Positions 53,273 through 62,411 of a stretch of 64,000 nt of DNA are shown in pieces; within the stretch, counting starts at the first letter, position 1, and each line of letters opens with the position of its first letter. Source of the DNA: Holdemania massiliensis AP2 (GTDB taxonomy: Bacteria > Bacillota_I > Bacilli_A > Erysipelotrichales > Erysipelotrichaceae); the NCBI RefSeq assembly GCF_000327285.1, contig NZ_HE998568.1, forward strand, positions 1 to 64,000. The letters run 5' to 3'. Under the pieces are notes generated by a model that was not told the origin of the DNA, did no database searches, and saw only the letters and a list, made by a program, of their open reading frames with translations. The position numbers and the translations under genes were made by a program.

Positions 53273-54382
53273 TTAACGCTTTAATTGCACGACATGAATC
53301 GGACAGACTTCCTGACAGCAGTAACAGCGAATACAGCGGCGGCGATCAATAACCGATTTCTGATTGACCAACGTAATCGCGTGAACCGGACAGTCCCGAA
53401 GGCATTCTCCACACCCCACACATCGCTTTAGATCCGGTTTGGGATAAGGGGCAAAAACATGGCGCAGTGCCTCAACAGGGGAAGGTATCAACTGAATCAG
53501 ACCTTTAACCGTTTCCGGCAGTCTGAAATCATGACGCGATAAAGCTTCCCAGGATTCTTCCAGCGCGCACAGTTCCACATTTTGCGGATCCACGAGCCCC
53601 AACACACAGGCCGCATGATGAATCGGCATCTGATTCGGATCCAGACCAAACAACTTCAGCGCTCCATAATCGAGCGCAAAGGGATCCTGGGCTGCCAGTA
53701 AGCGTTGGCCGTCATATCGATCTCCGCCGCTGGGGCCGTTGCCCTGCATCCCTTCAATCGCATCCATAATGCACAACTGCGGCTTGACCATTGCCGCCAG
53801 CTGGCAGAGGAAGCGGCAGAAATGCGCACGCTTAGGAAACCGGGCATGCATTTCAGCTTTTACCAGGCCGGGAATGACCCCGAACATGTTCTTCACTGCA
53901 CCGCTGGTCAGCGTATAACTGTGACTTTTAAACTTGCAGCAGTCAATGATCAGATCGGCATCCGCGACGCATTTTAAAATCGGCACGGCTTCACTCCCCA
54001 TTTTCAGTTCACTTTCAACGTTGTCCAGCGATTCATTGAGCTGACAGTTCTCCTGTTCAGCCAACGCCTTCAGTCCGGTCTTCTGATAAACCAAACGCAG
54101 GGAATCCAGTGTGAACCGGCCAGCCGGACTGTCCGCCAGCATCACCTGTGCGCCATGCCGTTGCACATAACGAACTAACGCCCGCAGAACCTCGGGATGG
54201 GTCGTAGTGAATTCTTCCGGATTTTTAGCAGACAATAAATTTGGTTTGATCAGAACCTTCATCCCCGGCTTGATCAAAGCCGCGGCATCGATCGCCTCCA
54301 TCAGTCGACTGAGCTGGCGTTCGACCTGATTTTCATCATAGCTCGCGCAGCGCACAGCTGCAACTTTTTCCTTTGCCTTCAT
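53273..54382 (-). CDS. DUF362 protein with two 4Fe-4S clusters
   Basis: 369 residues. Residues about 1-300 are a DUF362 domain (MKVLIKPNLLSAKNPEEFTTTHPEV, GAQVMLADSPAG, CKFKSHSYTLTSGAVKNMFG). The C-terminus is a 2x[4Fe-4S] ferredoxin: CVGCGECLRDCPVHA and CIRCYCCQEVCPIHV. DUF362 proteins are proposed redox or iron-sulfur enzymes of unknown substrate. It follows the amidohydrolase pair by 26 bases with an attenuating hairpin between. Confidence 0.9.
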   Translation of the reverse strand: MKAKEKVAAVRCASYDENQVERQLSRLMEAIDAAALIKPGMKVLIKPNLLSAKNPEEFTTTHPEVLRALVRYVQRHGAQVMLADSPAGRFTLDSLRLVYQKTGLKALAEQENCQLNESLDNVESELKMGSEAVPILKCVADADLIIDCCKFKSHSYTLTSGAVKNMFGVIPGLVKAEMHARFPKRAHFCRFLCQLAAMVKPQLCIMDAIEGMQGNGPSGGDRYDGQRLLAAQDPFALDYGALKLFGLDPNQMPIHHAACVLGLVDPQNVELCALEESWEALSRHDFRLPETVKGLIQLIPSPVEALRHVFAPYPKPDLKRCVGCGECLRDCPVHAITLVNQKSVIDRRRCIRCYCCQEVCPIHVVQLKR

Positions 54383-54402
54383 CGCTTCCTCCTCAAGAAG
54401 AA

Positions 54403-54420
54403 AAGGGCTTAGAAGCCCTT
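54403..54420 (-). terminator. Small hairpin at the end of the amidohydrolase gene
   Basis: AAGGGCTT and AAGCCCTT form a palindrome across the stop codon, followed on the minus strand by TTCTTCTT. It may act as a partial terminator before the DUF362 gene. Confidence 0.5.
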
Positions 54421-55575
54421 GCTTTGATACGCAATTTCTCCGTCGACCAGCGTCATCACAACCCCAGCTGCCGGATCGAGCGTCGGCATTCCGTTAAACA
54501 AAGCGATATCCGCATCCTTGCCGATTTCCAGCGAGCCAATTCGCTGATCGCAGCCGATCGTCTTGGCCGGGTTGATTGTCAGCATCGCAATCGCCCGTTC
54601 AACATCAGCGCCATACCGGACAACTTCGCCTGCCTGTTCCACAATCAGCCAAGGATGGTATACCGGACCGTCAGTCATGATGGAGCACAGTACCCCGCGC
54701 TTGTCCATTTCCACAACGCTGTCAATATCGATCTTAATCGATTCGCCGAAGCCTTTAGCCACGGCAATCGGACCAAAGATCACCGGGCAGCCGCTTTCGA
54801 CAATCGGTTCCATATAATCAGAAGCACCCCAGGCATGATCAAGGGTGAATTCGAAATCGAATTCCTTTGCCAGTTCAATAACGGTGATCATATCAAACTG
54901 CGTACAGTGCATCTTCACCGGCATTTCATGCCGCAGAACTTTGGCCCCATTCTCCATCGCCGGATCCCATTTCGGCATCTTTGCCGGATCGGCTTTGGCT
55001 TCTTCTTGTTTTTTCATGTATTCCTGAACATCACGGAAATACTGCCGCAGGATGCTGGCCACGCCCATCCGCGTCATCGGCATCTGATTGCGTTTGCCGT
55101 AAACACCCTTCGGATTGCCGCCCATCGCTGCTTTTAAAGCCACATGGCGGTTGATGCATCTGGACTCGATTGTCCCTTGCCCGGCGCTTTTCACCGCGCA
55201 GACGACACCGCCGATGACATTGCCGCTGCCCGGGGCAATCGCACTGCAGGTTACGCCTGCCGCCAGCGCCTCTTTAAACGACGGCGACCTCGGATCCAGT
55301 CCGTCAATCACTTCCACTTCCGCCGTCACATTCTTGACCATCTCATTGACGTCCTGGGCTCCCGTAGCAATCTCAAAACCGCCGATATGACTGTGCGCAT
55401 CAACAATTCCCGGAATTGCCGTCAGTCCTTTAGCATCAATGACTTCTGCTTCCAAAGCCTCCAAGCCTTCGCCGATCGCGGTGATTTTCCCATCTTCCAT
55501 CAGGATGTCGGCTTTTTCCAACGTTCCAAGCGCTCCCATTGTTATGATTTTTGCGCCTTTGATCAATCGTTTCAT
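54409..55575 (-). CDS. Amidohydrolase with intact metal site
   Basis: 388 residues, TIM-barrel metal-dependent hydrolase with imidazolonepropionase/prolidase-like order. Metal and catalytic residues present: HxH in GIVDAHSHIGG, His in VKMHCTQFD, His in FTLDHAWG, and Asp in MTDGPVYHPW. The C-terminal barrel-closing strand IGSLEIGKDADIALFNG is typical. The substrate is unknown; cyclic amides or dipeptides are possible. Its start overlaps the stop of the paralogue upstream by four bases (ATGA). Confidence 0.88.
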   Translation of the reverse strand: MKRLIKGAKIITMGALGTLEKADILMEDGKITAIGEGLEALEAEVIDAKGLTAIPGIVDAHSHIGGFEIATGAQDVNEMVKNVTAEVEVIDGLDPRSPSFKEALAAGVTCSAIAPGSGNVIGGVVCAVKSAGQGTIESRCINRHVALKAAMGGNPKGVYGKRNQMPMTRMGVASILRQYFRDVQEYMKKQEEAKADPAKMPKWDPAMENGAKVLRHEMPVKMHCTQFDMITVIELAKEFDFEFTLDHAWGASDYMEPIVESGCPVIFGPIAVAKGFGESIKIDIDSVVEMDKRGVLCSIMTDGPVYHPWLIVEQAGEVVRYGADVERAIAMLTINPAKTIGCDQRIGSLEIGKDADIALFNGMPTLDPAAGVVMTLVDGEIAYQSKGF

Positions 55576-56711
55576 GCCGCTTTTTCCCCCTTTACAATTT
55601 CCCCGGAAATTATAACTGTTTCCGGCAAGGCCCGGAAGGTTTCCAACGGATTTCCCGACCAGATTACGACATCAGCATCTTTGCCTTCGGTCAGGGAACC
55701 AATCCGATCAGCCACGCCTAACAACTGAGCCGGAACACTTGTCAGCATTTTCAGTACATCTTCACTGGTGATTTCAGCCCCCAGCCGCCGGGCCTGCGCC
55801 AGCAAACCATGCGCATTCCACATCAGAATTTCCCGGCCGGGTGAAACCGCATCGCCAAACGCACTCAACGCCACCGGTTTGCCAGCTTTGATCAAATCAA
55901 ACAGCGCCTTGTAGTCCACTGCGGCATGATACCGGTTAAATCCATCGGTCAGATCTCCAAGAATCAGGCCGCACGCTTTATCCTTCAGACTTTCATCGAG
56001 CTGATACATATTCGCCAAGATCAGCTGCACCGGTTCTTTTTCAAACAACGACAGCACGGCATCGGCTTCCGCTTTGGTATTGCAGTTCAGAATCAACGGC
56101 AGCCTGCCTTCCAAAACCGGCCGGAAAGCTTGAACCTTCAGATCTTTCTGATCTTCCGCTTTGTCCGAACGGCATTTTGCGATCAGTTCGCGCAAGGCTG
56201 AGAAAATTCCCATTTTGGTCATCGGCGCAATATTGCGCGGGCCATAGGTTTGTTTAACCTTTTCATCCACGGAGCCTTTTAATGCTGCCGGGGCTTTGAC
56301 GCACATCGCTTCAGCCGTTTTGCCATAAGCCTTGAACACGGCCGTACTGCCGCCGAGAATGTTGTTGCTGCTCGGCGCGACGCCGGCAGCCGTAATTCCA
56401 TAACCCCAAAGCTCCTGATACATCATGCTTTCCGGATCAAACGCATAATAAACATCCAGCTGCGGCGTCAGCGGATCGCTTGTTTCATCATTATCCCGCG
56501 CCTGTCCGCGGCCGGCAGCCGTTCCCCAGCCGCTCAACGGATCGATCCAGCCCGGCATGACACATTTTCCTTCGGCTTCTATCACCTGCGCCTGCGCCAC
56601 TTCCAAATGCTGCCCGATGCGAACAATTTTTCCGTTATCGATCAAAATATCCGTTTTCGCCAATACTTGGCCCAAACCATCATGTACGTTTCCGTTTCGT
56701 ATTAAGATCAA
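55572..56711 (-). CDS. Amidohydrolase-fold paralogue lacking metal ligands
   Basis: 379 residues from TTG 56711 with GGGGG seven bases before. It aligns along its length with the neighbour (PGWIDPLSGWG, PSSNNILGGSTAVFKAYG, ALRELIAKCRSD, IGSLTEGKDADVVIWSGNP). The HxH is Asp-Pro-Leu-Ser, the MHC His is LNCN, the LDHAWG His is ILANMY, and the catalytic Asp region reads ALSAFGDAV. So it should bind no metal, or bind it differently. A structural or regulatory partner of the active enzyme is the simplest reading. Confidence 0.85.
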   Translation of the reverse strand: MILIRNGNVHDGLGQVLAKTDILIDNGKIVRIGQHLEVAQAQVIEAEGKCVMPGWIDPLSGWGTAAGRGQARDNDETSDPLTPQLDVYYAFDPESMMYQELWGYGITAAGVAPSSNNILGGSTAVFKAYGKTAEAMCVKAPAALKGSVDEKVKQTYGPRNIAPMTKMGIFSALRELIAKCRSDKAEDQKDLKVQAFRPVLEGRLPLILNCNTKAEADAVLSLFEKEPVQLILANMYQLDESLKDKACGLILGDLTDGFNRYHAAVDYKALFDLIKAGKPVALSAFGDAVSPGREILMWNAHGLLAQARRLGAEITSEDVLKMLTSVPAQLLGVADRIGSLTEGKDADVVIWSGNPLETFRALPETVIISGEIVKGEKAA

Positions 56712-56794
56712 ATCAATACCCCCATTCTTTTTCTGTCTGCTTCCATTATAATGATTTCCGAGGCACATTCCTAGTCTGCAGCGAAATTTTTAAC

Positions 56795-56835
56795 AAAAAA
56801 GAAGATCTTCATCTCAGTTAGAAATGAAGATCTTC
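56795..56835 (-). terminator. Terminator of the PTS/GH4 operon
   Basis: GAAGATCTTCAT pairs with ATGAAGATCTTC, then six T's on the minus strand. Confidence 0.88.
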
Positions 56836-56845
56836 CTGTTTAACT

Positions 56846-57628
56846 TTAACGCATTGCACTCCGTTTTTGAAAGAAAACACCATAGGTCATTCCTGATACG
56901 ATAGCGATATAACTGACGACCAGCTGCATTCCCACACTTTGAATCATATAGCTTAAATTGGTGGAAAAATACGGATCGATCAGGGCCTCATTGATCTGAG
57001 TAGCGGCTTTCATCGCCGCGTCGATCTGCGGAGCATAGACAAACACATTCAGTGCCGTGACGGCGAAGCTGCCTAATAAAACTAAAAGGAAGGTTTTCAG
57101 CACAATATGCAGAATCAGCTTTTTCGACTGAAAGAACAGCCGCACTCCGTTATTGAATGCCGGCAGGGCTTTCTGCCCTTGATCAATCATCGCAAACAAC
57201 GTCAGATGATTGATGCAGTTAAGAAAGATAATGCTTAAAGTCAACACGGCCGGCAGCACAAGAATCACAGCCTGAATCCGTGACAACAGCTGTACGGCAA
57301 ACACACCTGCAATCAAAATTCCAAGATACAAAGCAAACAAAGGCAATAAGCGTTTGAAAAACTTCCCAAAGTACCCGAAATCCCGATAGGAATAGGCGGT
57401 CTGATTCAGCGCCTTCCACATCACGACATCCAACCCAAATAAGAAAATTAGGTTCAGAATTAACGTCGCGCTGAATGGAATCAGGTTGTTCTGAAACTGC
57501 TGCGCCGCCAGTGAAATCAACGAACAGCCTAACGCCACGATGAAGCAATACTTCATCAACGGTATTCGATGCTGCTGAATCAATTCACGCGACGATACTA
57601 AAATTCCATTCATCTCCGTCGACTTCAT
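56846..57628 (-). CDS. Integral membrane protein, unknown (YesL/DUF624-like layout)
   Basis: 260 residues with about six membrane helices: ILNLIFLFGLDVVMW, LLPLFALYLGILIAGVFAV, AVILVLPAVLTLSIIFL, ILHIVLKTFLLVLLGSFAV, and a C-terminal pair. The layout and position in a sugar operon resemble YesL-type proteins, but no clear signature is seen. Last gene of the PTS operon; its start overlaps the EIIA stop by four bases. Confidence 0.6.
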   Translation of the reverse strand: MKSTEMNGILVSSRELIQQHRIPLMKYCFIVALGCSLISLAAQQFQNNLIPFSATLILNLIFLFGLDVVMWKALNQTAYSYRDFGYFGKFFKRLLPLFALYLGILIAGVFAVQLLSRIQAVILVLPAVLTLSIIFLNCINHLTLFAMIDQGQKALPAFNNGVRLFFQSKKLILHIVLKTFLLVLLGSFAVTALNVFVYAPQIDAAMKAATQINEALIDPYFSTNLSYMIQSVGMQLVVSYIAIVSGMTYGVFFQKRSAMR

Positions 57629-58104
57629 GCCGTAATCGCAAGAAATTCCTTTTCCTGCAAGGCAACGACGCCTTCTTTCAAAAGACGAATCTTCCGGCTA
57701 TTGGCGTTGACGACCAGAATCGGACAGACCATAGAAACGTTATTTCTTAGGAAAAATTCCAGATCCACGTCCACTAGCAGATCACCCTGAGCCACCCGCT
57801 GATTCTGCTCGGCATGAACCGTAAATCCCTCGCCTTTATAGTTTACGGTATCCAATCCCAGATGAATCAGATATTCATTGCGGTCATCGGCCTTGATCCC
57901 GATGGCATGACCCGTCGGAAAGACGGCCACGATCGTTCCGGATACCGGCGACAGCACTTTTCCATTCTGCATTTCAATCGCAAAGCCATCCCCCATCGAT
58001 TTGCTTGCGAAAACTGGATCAGGTACGGCCTCCAGATTCATCAGCTTGCCTTCAAAAGGCGCTGCAAAATCCACCGGTTTGGGTCTGAACAGATGCTTAA
58101 ACAT
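57625..58104 (-). CDS. PTS glucose-family EIIA
   Basis: 159 residues from ATG 58104 (GAGGAG eight bases before). Fold and active site of Crr-type IIA: DPVFASKSMGDGFAI, GTIVAVFPTGHAIGI with the first His, and YLIHLGLDTV with the phosphorylated His. It passes phosphate from HPr to the EIIB domain of the EIIBC protein at 60646-62205, which has no IIA of its own. Confidence 0.95.
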   Translation of the reverse strand: MFKHLFRPKPVDFAAPFEGKLMNLEAVPDPVFASKSMGDGFAIEMQNGKVLSPVSGTIVAVFPTGHAIGIKADDRNEYLIHLGLDTVNYKGEGFTVHAEQNQRVAQGDLLVDVDLEFFLRNNVSMVCPILVVNANSRKIRLLKEGVVALQEKEFLAITA

Positions 58105-58109
58105 CAACA

Positions 58110-59312
58110 TCACTCCTCTAATATATATTTTTTGCCCATGCAGTAAGTGGCTTGAATTTCAAAGTTCGGATTCACGACCAGAATATCCGCATCTTTGCCA
58201 GCCTCCAGACTGCCCTTGCGGTCATCAACGCCGATATAGCGTGCCGGATTCTCCGCTGTGATCTTCATAATTTCATGCACTGACGGATGAACATTGGCAA
58301 TTAGGTTCCGAATCGATTTGATATAGCTGAGTTCCAAACTGCGCACAGCTTTGTAATCATGCAAGTCAATATGTTCTTCACTTCCGTCGTCATTGCGCAA
58401 AATCAATTCATCGCCATTGGGAATAAATGTCTGCTTTCGGATATAATGATACTTTTCTTTTTTCGTTAGCGCAATCCCTCCGCAGTCGGTAGTCATAATG
58501 ATTTTATCTTTGCTTTTTAACCGCCATGTCAGCGCAAAGACCTCAGGACGTACCGTCATGCCTGTTTGTTTGGCAAACTCGCAGTTCAGATCATCGAAAT
58601 ACAAGGCCGCCCCGGCAACTCCCGGTTCCCGATGATGCAGGCCGCGCATTCCGCTGAACATGTGCGTAACGCCGCCTAAACCGTATTCTTTTAAATCGCG
58701 GATACAGTCAAAGGTAGCGGCGCTGTGACCGATATTCATCTGAATCTGATTTTCATGACAGAACTGGATTAACGCTTTTGCCCCCGGCAACTCCGGCGCC
58801 AATGTCATCAGCCGGATGACATGCGGATGGGACTGAGCAGCCAAAAACTGATGCATGATCGCCATATCCGGATCGATGCAGCAATCCTCACGCTGCATTC
58901 CTTTGAATTCCTTATTGATAAACGGTCCTTCCAGATGGACACCCAGCAACGTAGCCCCATCTTCTTTTTGATGCTCAACTACCCAACTGGCATTCTTAAC
59001 GCCGTCAATCAGATCGGCAATCGGCTCGGCCCCTGAGGTGGCCAAGAAGCTGGTCACCCCTTCGTAAGGCAGATTCTTCTTCATTTCTTGAATGGAATGG
59101 ACCGACTTATCGTTATTGAAGCTTCCGGTTCCCCAGCCATGAATGTGCTGATCAATAAAACCGGGCAGAATCAGATTTTCACCCCAATCCTCAACAGGTG
59201 CACCCTCAGGAACTTCACTGCAGAAACCTTTGATTTTCTCACCCTGAATTTCCAAATACCCGCTGCGGCAGATCTGATTCGGAAAATAGATTTTTGTTGA
59301 TTTTAAATACAT
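58110..59312 (-). CDS. nagA: N-acetylglucosamine-6-phosphate deacetylase
   Basis: 400 residues. Metal site HxH in GFIDQHIHGWGTG, the Glu of GVHLEGPFIN, His in NIGHSAATFD, and the catalytic Asp in MTTDCGG. It converts GlcNAc-6-P to glucosamine-6-P and acetate. No nagB lies beside it. Its place between GH4 and EIIA suggests that the sugar imported by this operon contains GlcNAc. Overlaps the GH4 gene by ten bases. Confidence 0.93.
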   Translation of the reverse strand: MYLKSTKIYFPNQICRSGYLEIQGEKIKGFCSEVPEGAPVEDWGENLILPGFIDQHIHGWGTGSFNNDKSVHSIQEMKKNLPYEGVTSFLATSGAEPIADLIDGVKNASWVVEHQKEDGATLLGVHLEGPFINKEFKGMQREDCCIDPDMAIMHQFLAAQSHPHVIRLMTLAPELPGAKALIQFCHENQIQMNIGHSAATFDCIRDLKEYGLGGVTHMFSGMRGLHHREPGVAGAALYFDDLNCEFAKQTGMTVRPEVFALTWRLKSKDKIIMTTDCGGIALTKKEKYHYIRKQTFIPNGDELILRNDDGSEEHIDLHDYKAVRSLELSYIKSIRNLIANVHPSVHEIMKITAENPARYIGVDDRKGSLEAGKDADILVVNPNFEIQATYCMGKKYILEE

Positions 59313-60649
59313 GGTTCATCCCTCTTTTCCAGTGTCCAGTAAGCTTGATTAACCGCCATCAAATCATCCAAAACCGCCTTCGCCTTGTCAAAATCGTTGA
59401 CTGTTCGATTCAGCGCCAGCGCCTGAAGCGCTTTGGTGTAATCTTTTTCCATCCAAGCCTCGCAGGTCAACTCTTCATAGGCATATTGATTTTCCATCAA
59501 CCCCTTATAAAACGGCTTTATCTTTCCATATGGAATGCCTCGAACACCTTCTTTCCCCAGCGTCCCCGCAACTTCCACCACAGCTTCTGCCGGGAAATTA
59601 TCAATCAAACCTGTATTGCGAGTCATCACGATAAATTCTGCATTCAGATCATAAGCGATGGATTCTGCGACTTCCACCATCATTGAACCAAAGACCGGCG
59701 AACTTAACACCTGGATATTTCCCAATTCAGTTTTCCCTTTTGCCTGGACACAGACATCCCACACTTCTTTTTCACGCGTCAGAACAGTTTCGTCGGCGCG
59801 GGTGAAATGAGGATCACTTTCCTTCACGATCTCATCGGCATAAAAGTAATACTGCAGATAAGTCGTCGGAATGTATTCTGATATACAGTTCATCATTTTA
59901 TTGACGCGCAAATAGGTATCCAGCCAGGATTGTGTCCGCTGCTCAGCGTTGTATGGTTTAAAATCATGATTTTTCAGATAATCCCGAAGAGCGCCAAAAT
60001 AATCATGTCCATCTGTATCATAGAGTTCCGTGAACCATCCGAAATGATTCAAGCCAAAATATCGGGCGCGCAGCTTCTTGACATTGACGTTCAGGATTTT
60101 TGCGAAACTGACCATCATTGAATAGGGCTGATCACACATATTGATCAGACGATGATCGTCGGGATAAAGACGATCCAGAGCCAGACCCACAATCGCCGCC
60201 GGATTGGTATAATTGAGAATCCAGGTATCTTTGGAGTATTTACGGACACAATCTACCATTTCTTTCATCCCGCCGATCGATCGCATTCCATATGCAAATC
60301 CGCCCGGACCGCAGGTTTCCTGACCGACAAGTCCATGCTTCAGCGGAATTTTTTCATCATAGGAGCGCATTTTGTTCTGCCCTACCCGCATCTGACAAAA
60401 AACGAAATCGCAGGCACAGTAGGCTTCATCCATATCATCCGTGACTACCACCTCGGTTTCCGGACTGAAGGTGTGCAGCAGCAGCCGGCAATAATCTTCA
60501 ATCTTGGCAAAACGCTTCATATCCTTATCAAAGAATATCACTTTTTTGACCGGGAATCGTTCTTTCATCTGCATTAACGTACCGATCAGTGCCGGTGTCC
60601 GGCAGCTGCCGGCACCGGAGATCGTGATCGTCTGCGGCGCTCTCATCAT
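59303..60649 (-). CDS. Glycoside hydrolase family 4, 6-phospho-glycosidase
   Basis: 448 residues. NAD-binding N-terminus GAGSCRTPALIGTLM and DKDMKRFAKI; Mn2+ site Cys in NMCDQPYSM and His in GLNHFGWFTELYD. GH4 enzymes cleave 6-phospho-glycosides by a NAD-dependent redox mechanism and accept alpha or beta links. The MalX/GlvC-like transporter suggests an alpha-glucoside-type phosphate, while NagA suggests an amino sugar. Overlaps the EIIBC stop by four bases. Confidence 0.93.
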   Translation of the reverse strand: MMRAPQTITISGAGSCRTPALIGTLMQMKERFPVKKVIFFDKDMKRFAKIEDYCRLLLHTFSPETEVVVTDDMDEAYCACDFVFCQMRVGQNKMRSYDEKIPLKHGLVGQETCGPGGFAYGMRSIGGMKEMVDCVRKYSKDTWILNYTNPAAIVGLALDRLYPDDHRLINMCDQPYSMMVSFAKILNVNVKKLRARYFGLNHFGWFTELYDTDGHDYFGALRDYLKNHDFKPYNAEQRTQSWLDTYLRVNKMMNCISEYIPTTYLQYYFYADEIVKESDPHFTRADETVLTREKEVWDVCVQAKGKTELGNIQVLSSPVFGSMMVEVAESIAYDLNAEFIVMTRNTGLIDNFPAEAVVEVAGTLGKEGVRGIPYGKIKPFYKGLMENQYAYEELTCEAWMEKDYTKALQALALNRTVNDFDKAKAVLDDLMAVNQAYWTLEKRDEPCI

Positions 60650-62205
60650 GAATGCCGCCCCAATTCATCATCCACAGCATTGCGGACAAATTCGACTAAC
60701 GGTCCAAAAACAATGTGGATATGTTTGGTTGTCGGGAAGAAGATTCCGGCGCAGCCTGATTTTTTCAACAGATCTTTATCGATCTTTTTGTTATCAGTGA
60801 TATCAATGCGTAAACGGGTAATGCAGTTGTCCACTGTACCGATGTTGGAAGGACCTCCTAAAGCCTCAACCACAATTTTAGCAATTTCATCATAGCGCTT
60901 TTCTCGAATCAGGACATTGTCTGCCGACGGTTCATCTTCACGTCCCGGTGTTTTTACGTCAAACTTGACAATCCACCATTTAAACAGGAAATAGTAGATT
61001 ACGAAGCTGATCACGCCGACAATGACAATGTTGATCCAGTGTGAATTCTTATACATCACCCCAAAAATAATGAAGTCAAAGACTGTCCCTCGGATATAAC
61101 CAACCGCCGTCCCCATGAAGTACAAAGCCAGCGAACCCAGAGTTCCGATTAATGCGTACAGCACATAGAGCGCAGGGGCGATGAACAGGAAGGTAAATTC
61201 CAACGGCTCGGTCACATTGCCTAACGCCGCTGTGAGCACGGAAGTCAGGATCAGCGATTTGGCAATCGCTTTGTTTTCCGGATAAGCGGTTTTATACATC
61301 GCCAATCCGATAGCCGGGAAAACAAACATTGTACGAACCATCTGATTCTGAGCTCCGAAACGGGTCAATTCCGGCATCAGTGCCCAGTACTCGCTGTCAG
61401 GACCGAGATTAAACAAGATCTCATTCATGGCATCCAGATAACCGATGTACGTCTGACCGTTAATCACATACGTTCCACCCGCCTCCGTAAAGCGCAGCAT
61501 CGCATTCCAGACATGATGCAATCCGAATGGAATCATCATGCGGTTGACAAAACCAGATAAGACCGGACCGAGAATCTTATGCAATAACAAGCCCGACAAG
61601 CTGCTGCAGAAAGCGATGAAGTACTGCCAGAAAAACGGCAGAATCAAACCGATCACCACCGTGACGCCCATCGAGATCAACGGTACTGATTTCTTGCCTG
61701 AGAAGAAAGCGAAGGCAATCGGCAGTTCCAAATTATAGAACTTATCAGAAGCCCAAGCTGCAACCAGACCGGCAATAATGCCCCCCAGTACGTTGACATT
61801 CAGCGTCTGCATACCCAGAACCATGGCCTGACCGCCTACGGCAATGTTGCCCTCCGTGATCAGCTGACCGGTTGCCGATAACCAAATCTTCATCGTGATC
61901 AGCAGAATCAGATAGGCCATGACCGAAGAGAAGACCGCGATTCCCTTATCGCGCCTGGCCATGCCGTAGGCAACTCCCATTGCAAACATGATTGGGATAT
62001 TGCCAAAGATCAAATCGGAAATCTGACGGATGCTGGTAAAGATCAGCTTGACGGTTGGATTGCCCAAAAAGGGCAGCAGATCAATCATGTACGACTGGGT
62101 AAAAGCGCCGGACAGGCCCAGCAGCAATCCGACAGGCGCCATAACACCAATTGGCAGCAGCAATGATCGACCGAAGCGTTGAATCTGCTCACTATACTTT
62201 TTCAT
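60646..62205 (-). CDS. PTS EIIBC, glucose/maltose (MalX/GlvC) type
   Basis: 519 residues. EIIC of the glucose superfamily with about ten helices (LLLPIGVMAPVGLLLGLSGAF, RFGAQNQMVRTMFVFPAIG, GNVTEPLEFTFLFIAP). A C-terminal EIIB domain carries the phosphocysteine in NCITRLRIDI. It imports and phosphorylates a sugar using the EIIA at 57625-58104. First gene of a five-gene operon (EIIBC, GH4, nagA, EIIA, membrane protein). The start has AGGAGG just upstream. Confidence 0.95.
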   Translation of the reverse strand: MKKYSEQIQRFGRSLLLPIGVMAPVGLLLGLSGAFTQSYMIDLLPFLGNPTVKLIFTSIRQISDLIFGNIPIMFAMGVAYGMARRDKGIAVFSSVMAYLILLITMKIWLSATGQLITEGNIAVGGQAMVLGMQTLNVNVLGGIIAGLVAAWASDKFYNLELPIAFAFFSGKKSVPLISMGVTVVIGLILPFFWQYFIAFCSSLSGLLLHKILGPVLSGFVNRMMIPFGLHHVWNAMLRFTEAGGTYVINGQTYIGYLDAMNEILFNLGPDSEYWALMPELTRFGAQNQMVRTMFVFPAIGLAMYKTAYPENKAIAKSLILTSVLTAALGNVTEPLEFTFLFIAPALYVLYALIGTLGSLALYFMGTAVGYIRGTVFDFIIFGVMYKNSHWINIVIVGVISFVIYYFLFKWWIVKFDVKTPGREDEPSADNVLIREKRYDEIAKIVVEALGGPSNIGTVDNCITRLRIDITDNKKIDKDLLKKSGCAGIFFPTTKHIHIVFGPLVEFVRNAVDDELGRHS

Positions 62206-62239
62206 AGCAGTTCCTCCTGCCTAATAAATTACAGAAATC

Positions 62240-62253
62240 TGAAAGCGATTTCA
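62240..62253 (-). promoter_or_regulatory. cre site (CcpA) overlapping the operon promoter
   Basis: TGAAAGCGATTTCA fits the cre consensus TGWNANCGNTNWCA. On the minus strand it overlaps a candidate -35 (TTGAAA, 62250-62255) paired with TAATTT 17 bases on, so glucose repression is likely. Confidence 0.8.
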
Positions 62254-62290
62254 ATCAATCTTCCGGTTATTTCCGACAGTCTTTTTTACT

Positions 62291-62311
62291 CTGGTCATCA
62301 AAAGTGACCAG
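62291..62311. promoter_or_regulatory. Candidate RpiR operator
   Basis: CTGGTCA and TGACCAG, a perfect 7-base inverted repeat with 7-base spacer, lie about 40 bases upstream of the presumed -35 of the PTS operon and downstream of the RpiR gene. Confidence 0.6.
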
Positions 62312-62361
62312 CGTCACGAATCAAGCAAAAAGCTTAGAATTCTGACTAAAACAGCTAAATT

Positions 62362-62386
62362 AAAACACGGAAAATCTCCGTGCTTT
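62362..62386 (-). terminator. Terminator of the RpiR gene
   Basis: CACGGAGATTTTCCGTG hairpin followed by TTTT on the minus strand, about 30 bases after the stop. Confidence 0.75.
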
Positions 62387-62411
62387 GTTCATAACTCGTT
62401 CAGTTAGAAAT

